Shown: positions 6,678 to 9,448 of the stretch, in pieces
How the letters are laid out: every line of letters begins with the position of its first letter
How positions within the stretch are numbered: position 1 is the first letter of the stretch
DNA from: Eubacterium sp.
GTDB lineage: Bacteria > Bacillota > Clostridia > Oscillospirales > Acutalibacteraceae
Assembly: GCA_029050995.1 (NCBI GenBank)
Contig: JAIDLO010000028.1
Span: 1-9,448 of the forward strand
Direction of reading: 5' to 3'
DNA length: 9,448 nt
Notes under the pieces: model-generated
What the model saw: the letters and a program-made list of their open reading frames with translations, nothing else
Told to the model about the DNA's origin: nothing
The model's database searches: none
Program-made: the position numbers and the translations under genes

Positions 6678-6706
6678 ATAATGAAATTTACAAAAGAAAC
6701 ATTTAA
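6584..6706 (+). CDS. Possible 40-codon ORF overlapping the start of the lysis gene
   Basis: From ATG at 6584 a 40-residue frame reads MAKFTFTPCLATTRVFSWIF and ends with TAA at 6704-6706, overlapping the start of the next gene by 26 bases in another frame. It has no ribosome binding site (only GAG directly before the ATG) and lies inside the inverted repeats. It could be a leader peptide whose translation opens the stem over the lysis gene start, but RNA structure alone explains the region as well. I do not recognise the product. Confidence 0.2.
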   Translation: MAKFTFTPCLATTRVFSWIFVTICSQKGYVNYNEIYKRNI

Positions 6707-7619
6707 AAGAATGTTCAGAACATTCCTGCAGGCGGCAATTGCTTATGCGGTTGCAAATTTTGCACTGATTGATTTATCAAGAGGAAAGGATGTTGCAAAG
6801 TCTGCCATTATCGGATTGTTGGTTTCAGCAGTAGCTGCAGGCTTGTCTGCAGTTATGAATTTGCAGCCGGTAGAACAGCTCGGCGGTTCAACAAATCTTA
6901 CATTTGAATCGTGGGTAAAGCTGTATCTCGGCAAGAAAACCGATTGGGACGGTTGGTACGGCGTGCAGTGTGTAGATTTAATTGATTGTTATATCAACAA
7001 ATGCCTCGGCTTGAAAGTAGGCTATTGGGGCAATGCAAAATATTGGTGGCTTGAAAGAAAAACAAGTGCATGGCTCAAAGAAAACTTTGAATTTATTACA
7101 CCTACATACAAAAACGGCGAATTGAAAAAAGGCGATATCGGTATCAGAACAAGCGGAACATACGGACATATCTTTGTTATTGCCGAGCCAGACGCAAATG
7201 GCAGTTTTGCATATTACGATCAGAACGCAACAGGCAATGGGGATGCAATGACTTTAAGAACAAAAGCATATAACAGTTCTAATATCAACGGCATCCTCAG
7301 ACCGAAAAACCAAGCACCGCTTAAATCAGCCACAGCGACACCTAAAATCCCATTTAAGAAAGGCGATACTGTAACGCTTACAACGAATGTAAATGTACGC
7401 ACAGGCGCAGGAACAAGCTATAAGCAGAAAACAGTATCTCAGCTTACAACAGACGGAAAGAAACGCGCAACCTCTGCAAAAGGCAAGGATAAAGCCGTTC
7501 TCAAAAAAGGCACAAAGGTAACAATCCAAGCCATTAAACTTGTAGGTTCAGACCTCTGGGCACAAATCCCCTCAGGCTGGATATGCCTGAGATATAACGG
7601 TAAGAATTATGTAAAGTAA
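6681..7619 (+). CDS. Holin-like / CHAP endolysin / SH3 fusion protein
   Basis: This 312-residue protein looks like a phage holin and endolysin in one chain. Residues 1-12 are basic (KFTKETFKRMFR), residues 15-30 and 41-61 form two hydrophobic segments (FLQAAIAYAVANFALI and SAIIGLLVSAVAAGLSAVMN) split by a short charged loop, as in r1t-type small holins. From about 75 to 210 there is a CHAP cysteine peptidase/amidase domain: Cys97 in VQCVDLIDCY, His163 in YGHIFVI, and Asp180/Asn182 in YYDQN, with the His-to-acid distance of 17 residues as in the LysK CHAP domain. Residues 226-311 form an SH3-like wall-binding domain (NVNVRTGAGTSYKQ). It should cleave peptidoglycan peptides or the amide bond; the exact bond is unknown. 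No secretion signal is seen apart from the two helices. A normal Shine-Dalgarno is missing: AAAGG at 6662-6666 is 14 bases away and base-paired. Confidence 0.88.
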   Translation: MKFTKETFKRMFRTFLQAAIAYAVANFALIDLSRGKDVAKSAIIGLLVSAVAAGLSAVMNLQPVEQLGGSTNLTFESWVKLYLGKKTDWDGWYGVQCVDLIDCYINKCLGLKVGYWGNAKYWWLERKTSAWLKENFEFITPTYKNGELKKGDIGIRTSGTYGHIFVIAEPDANGSFAYYDQNATGNGDAMTLRTKAYNSSNINGILRPKNQAPLKSATATPKIPFKKGDTVTLTTNVNVRTGAGTSYKQKTVSQLTTDGKKRATSAKGKDKAVLKKGTKVTIQAIKLVGSDLWAQIPSGWICLRYNGKNYVK

Positions 7620-7624
7620 CAAAA

Positions 7625-7656
7625 AAATCCCTATTCTGAATTCAGAATAGGGATTT
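7625..7656. terminator. 32-base perfect palindrome, bidirectional terminator
   Basis: AAATCCCTATTCTGAA is followed immediately by its exact reverse complement, giving a 16-base-pair stem (in RNA, with a short AATT loop). On the minus strand it is followed by seven T residues, so it is a strong backup terminator for the tRNA operon. On the plus strand it begins five bases after the stop codon of the lysis gene and has only TTT behind it, so termination that way is plausible but weaker. Confidence 0.85.
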
Positions 7657-7675
7657 CTAATATTAGATAAAAATA

Positions 7676-7715
7676 AAAAGCCCCGTACCTCATAGAGTGG
7701 GCTTTCAGGGCTTTT
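7676..7715 (-). terminator. Terminator of the tRNA-Asp/tRNA-Thr operon
   Basis: On the minus strand AAAAGCCC (7715-7708) pairs with GGGCTTTT (7683-7676), followed by the T-rich TATTTTTATC. A second copy of AAAGCCC (7705-7699) can form a shorter alternative stem with the same right arm. The hairpin begins six bases after the tRNA-Thr CCA end. Confidence 0.75.
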
Positions 7716-7720
7716 CGTGC

Positions 7721-7796
7721 TGGAGCTGATAACCGGACTTGAACCGGTGACCTCATCCTTACCAAGGATGTGCTCTACCACCTGAGCCATATCAGC
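7721..7796 (-). tRNA. tRNA-Thr(GGT)
   Basis: The 76-base gene folds into a standard cloverleaf: acceptor GCTGATA/TATCAGC, D stem GCTC/GAGC, anticodon stem CATCC/GGATG around TTGGTAA with anticodon GGT, T stem ACCGG/CCGGT with loop TTCAAGT, discriminator T and encoded CCA. It reads ACC and ACT codons. It follows tRNA-Asp by seven bases and shares its promoter and terminator. Confidence 0.97.
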
Positions 7797-7803
7797 AAAA
7801 AAA

Positions 7804-7880
7804 TGGCGACCCGGAACGGACTTGAACCGTCGACCTCCTGCGTGACAGGCAGGCGTTCTAACCAGCTGAACTACCGGGCC
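7804..7880 (-). tRNA. tRNA-Asp(GTC)
   Basis: The 77-base gene has acceptor GGCCCGG/CCGGGTC (one G-T pair), D stem GTTC/GAAC, anticodon stem CCTGC/GCAGG around CTGTCAC with anticodon GTC, T stem GACGG/CCGTT with loop TTCAAGT, discriminator G (an aspartate identity base) and encoded CCA. It is the first gene of a two-tRNA operon. Confidence 0.97.
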
Positions 7881-7897
7881 GTTTGCTTGCAAGTGGT

Positions 7898-7926
7898 ATT
7901 ATACAAAACAGTTTGCTCAATGTCAA
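7898..7926 (-). promoter_or_regulatory. Promoter of the tRNA operon
   Basis: On the minus strand TTGACA (7926-7921) and TATAAT (7903-7898) are perfect consensus hexamers with a 17-base spacer. Transcription would start near 7890, about ten bases before tRNA-Asp. This is the strongest promoter in the window, as expected for stable RNA. Confidence 0.9.
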
Positions 7927-7943
7927 GTAAAATTGAAAAATAA

Positions 7944-7976
7944 TTGTAAAAAAACCTCGGTGTGAACCGAGGTTTT
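7944..7976 (-). terminator. Terminator of gdhA
   Basis: On the minus strand AAAACCTCGGT (7976-7966) and its complement at 7961-7951 form an 11-base-pair stem with a four-base loop, running into seven consecutive T residues. It lies about 30 bases after the gdhA stop and isolates gdhA from the tRNA promoter just downstream. Confidence 0.9.
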
Positions 7977-8005
7977 CATTTTCAGCATTTATAATTGTTA
8001 TAAGA

Positions 8006-9352
8006 TTAAACAATACCCTGAGCCATCATAGCATCTGCAACTTTAAGGAATCCTGCAATGTTAGCACCTGCAACAAGGTTGCCCTCCATGCCGTACTTCT
8101 TAGCAGCTTCACAGCTGTTCTTGTAGATGTCTTCCATGATTTTCTTGAGCTTCTTGTCAACCTTTTCAAAGCTCCAGCTGTATCTTGCACTGTTCTGGCA
8201 CATTTCAAGTGCTGATGTAGCAACACCGCCTGCGTTTGTAGCCTTTGCAGGTCCGAAGAGAACGCCGTTGCTCTGGAATTCAGCAATAGCTTCAGGAGTT
8301 GAAGGCATATTAGCACCTTCGCATACAGCGATTACGCCGTTAGCAACAAGTGTTTTAGCCTCTTCGCCGTTAAGCTCATTCTGAGTAGCGCAAGGAAGAG
8401 CAATGTCACATTTAACTGTCCATACACCTCTGCAGCCTTCATGATATTCAGCTTCCGGATGTGTGTTAACATATTCAGAAATTCTCTTTCTCTGAACTTC
8501 TTTAAGCTCTTTGATAAGATCAAGGTCAATTCCGTTGTTGTCAACAATATAGCCGTTTGAATCGCTCATTGTAATAACTTTAGCGCCAAGCTGAGTAGCT
8601 TTTTCGCAAGCATAGATAGCAACATTACCTGAGCCTGAAATAGCAACAGTTTTGCCCTCAAATGATGAATTATGATCATTGAGCATAGCTTCTGTGTAGT
8701 AGCAAAGACCATAACCTGTAGCTTCAGTTCTTACAAGAGAACCGCCATAGTTAAGACCTTTACCTGTAAGCACGCCAACATTCTCGTTTCTGAGTCTCTT
8801 GTACTGACCGAAAAGGAAACCGATTTCACGGCCGCCAACACCGATGTCACCTGCAGGAACATCAGTATCTGCACCAATGTGTTTTGAAAGCTCTGTCATA
8901 AAGCTCTGGCAGAAACGCATCACTTCCATATCGCTCTTGCCCTTAGGATTAAAGTCTGATCCGCCTTTGCCGCCGCCGATTGGAAGACCTGTTAAGCTGT
9001 TTTTGAAAATCTGCTCAAAGCCAAGGAATTTGATAATTCCTTCGTAAACAGATGGATGGAAACGAAGTCCGCCCTTGTATGGTCCGATAGCGCTGTTAAA
9101 CTGGATTCTGTAACCTCTGTTGATCTGAACTTTACCGTTGTCATCAACCCAAGGTACTCTGAATTTGATAATTCTTTCAGGTTCAACAATGCTTTCAAAT
9201 ACACCTCTTTCGATGTATTCAGGGTGAGCTTCCGCAACGCCCACGAGAGATTCAAGCACTTCGTAAACTGCCTGGTGGAATTCAGGTTCGTTTGGGTTAC
9301 GCTTGATAACTCTTTCATAAAGACCAGCAAGATATTCATTATTAATTGCCAT
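8006..9352 (-). CDS. gdhA: Glutamate dehydrogenase, hexameric 450-residue type (probably NADP-dependent)
   Basis: GdhA aminates 2-oxoglutarate with ammonia to give glutamate, the starting point for the arginine genes to the left. At 448 residues it matches the E. coli-type hexameric enzyme. Substrate-domain landmarks are GPYKGGLRFHP (Lys93), GLPIGGGKGGSDFNP with catalytic Lys129, and PAGDIGVGGREIG with Asp169. The nucleotide-binding fold begins VAISGSGNVA at about 237-246 and is followed by SDSNG at 263-267. NADP preference is assumed from overall similarity, since clostridial NAD-linked enzymes are close relatives. AGAGG stands 9 bases before the ATG. It is a single-gene unit with its own terminator. 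Confidence 0.96.
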   Translation of the reverse strand: MAINNEYLAGLYERVIKRNPNEPEFHQAVYEVLESLVGVAEAHPEYIERGVFESIVEPERIIKFRVPWVDDNGKVQINRGYRIQFNSAIGPYKGGLRFHPSVYEGIIKFLGFEQIFKNSLTGLPIGGGKGGSDFNPKGKSDMEVMRFCQSFMTELSKHIGADTDVPAGDIGVGGREIGFLFGQYKRLRNENVGVLTGKGLNYGGSLVRTEATGYGLCYYTEAMLNDHNSSFEGKTVAISGSGNVAIYACEKATQLGAKVITMSDSNGYIVDNNGIDLDLIKELKEVQRKRISEYVNTHPEAEYHEGCRGVWTVKCDIALPCATQNELNGEEAKTLVANGVIAVCEGANMPSTPEAIAEFQSNGVLFGPAKATNAGGVATSALEMCQNSARYSWSFEKVDKKLKKIMEDIYKNSCEAAKKYGMEGNLVAGANIAGFLKVADAMMAQGIV

Positions 9353-9380
9353 TTTCTTGTCCCTCTTTCATTTTAATTTG

Positions 9381-9409
9381 ATTATATTTCTGTTTCAAAG
9401 TCTTCAGGA
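9381..9409 (-). promoter_or_regulatory. Tentative gdhA promoter
   Basis: A perfect TATAAT -10 hexamer (9386-9381) precedes gdhA by about 30 bases. The corresponding -35 position (TCCTGA, 9409-9404) matches poorly, so the promoter may need an activator or the real promoter may lie elsewhere in this AT-rich upstream stretch. Confidence 0.35.
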
Positions 9410-9448
9410 TATTTTTTATAATGTCTATAAAGTTGAATTTTCGCCGCA

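Noticed and set aside
7572..7892. A 106-codon minus-strand frame reading GPVVQLVRTPACHAGGRRF near its start
   Set aside because: It is the conceptual translation of the tRNA-Asp and tRNA-Thr genes and their terminator, a well-known artefact, and has no ribosome binding site.
1..9448. CRISPR array, insertion sequence or transposase
   Set aside because: No regularly spaced repeats, transposase motifs or terminal inverted repeats with target duplications are visible.

Overview
The window looks like chromosome from a low-GC, anaerobic-type Firmicute, most likely a gut or rumen clostridium of the Oscillospirales/Ruminococcaceae kind. This is inferred from AT-rich DNA, A-rich spacers with strong AGGAGG-like ribosome binding sites, TTGACA/TATAAT promoters, CCA-encoding tRNA genes, a type-2 ArgC and a clostridial-style lysis cassette. 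No species-level marker is present.

Left two thirds (1-6033, all on the minus strand): a compact arginine biosynthesis operon, read right to left as argC-argJ-argB-argD-argF-carA, with carA cut by the left edge. Genes abut or overlap by a few bases and several Shine-Dalgarno sequences lie inside the preceding gene, so the set is probably translated in a coupled way. ArgB, ArgC, ArgD and ArgJ take glutamate to ornithine by the acetyl-recycling route, CarA (with a CarB expected beyond the left edge) supplies carbamoyl phosphate, and ArgF makes citrulline. A promoter (-35 at 6098-6103, -10 at 6076-6081) and ARG-box-like palindromes at 6027-6044, 6119-6136 and 6139-6156 point to ArgR/AhrC control.

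Middle (about 6200-7656, plus strand): an isolated phage-type lysis cassette with no other phage genes. It holds a small membrane protein with a charged, coiled-coil-like tail and, after a 160-base intergenic stretch rich in inverted repeats, a 312-residue protein joining a two-helix holin-like segment, a CHAP cysteine hydrolase and an SH3-like wall-binding domain in one chain. The small gene has a strong ribosome binding site but no normal start codon at the right distance (AUA where AUG is expected). The large gene has its only plausible Shine-Dalgarno bases buried in a predicted stem. A 32-base perfect palindrome closes the cassette.

Right third (7657-9448, minus strand): a two-gene tRNA operon, tRNA-Asp(GTC) then tRNA-Thr(GGT), with a near-ideal promoter and a terminator, followed (upstream on this strand) by gdhA, a hexameric-type glutamate dehydrogenase with its own terminator. 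GdhA makes glutamate, the precursor of the arginine pathway encoded on the left.

The best candidates for something undescribed are the holin-CHAP-SH3 fusion, its structured leader, and the question of whether this orphan lysis pair is a decaying prophage end beside a tRNA gene or a domesticated lysis device.
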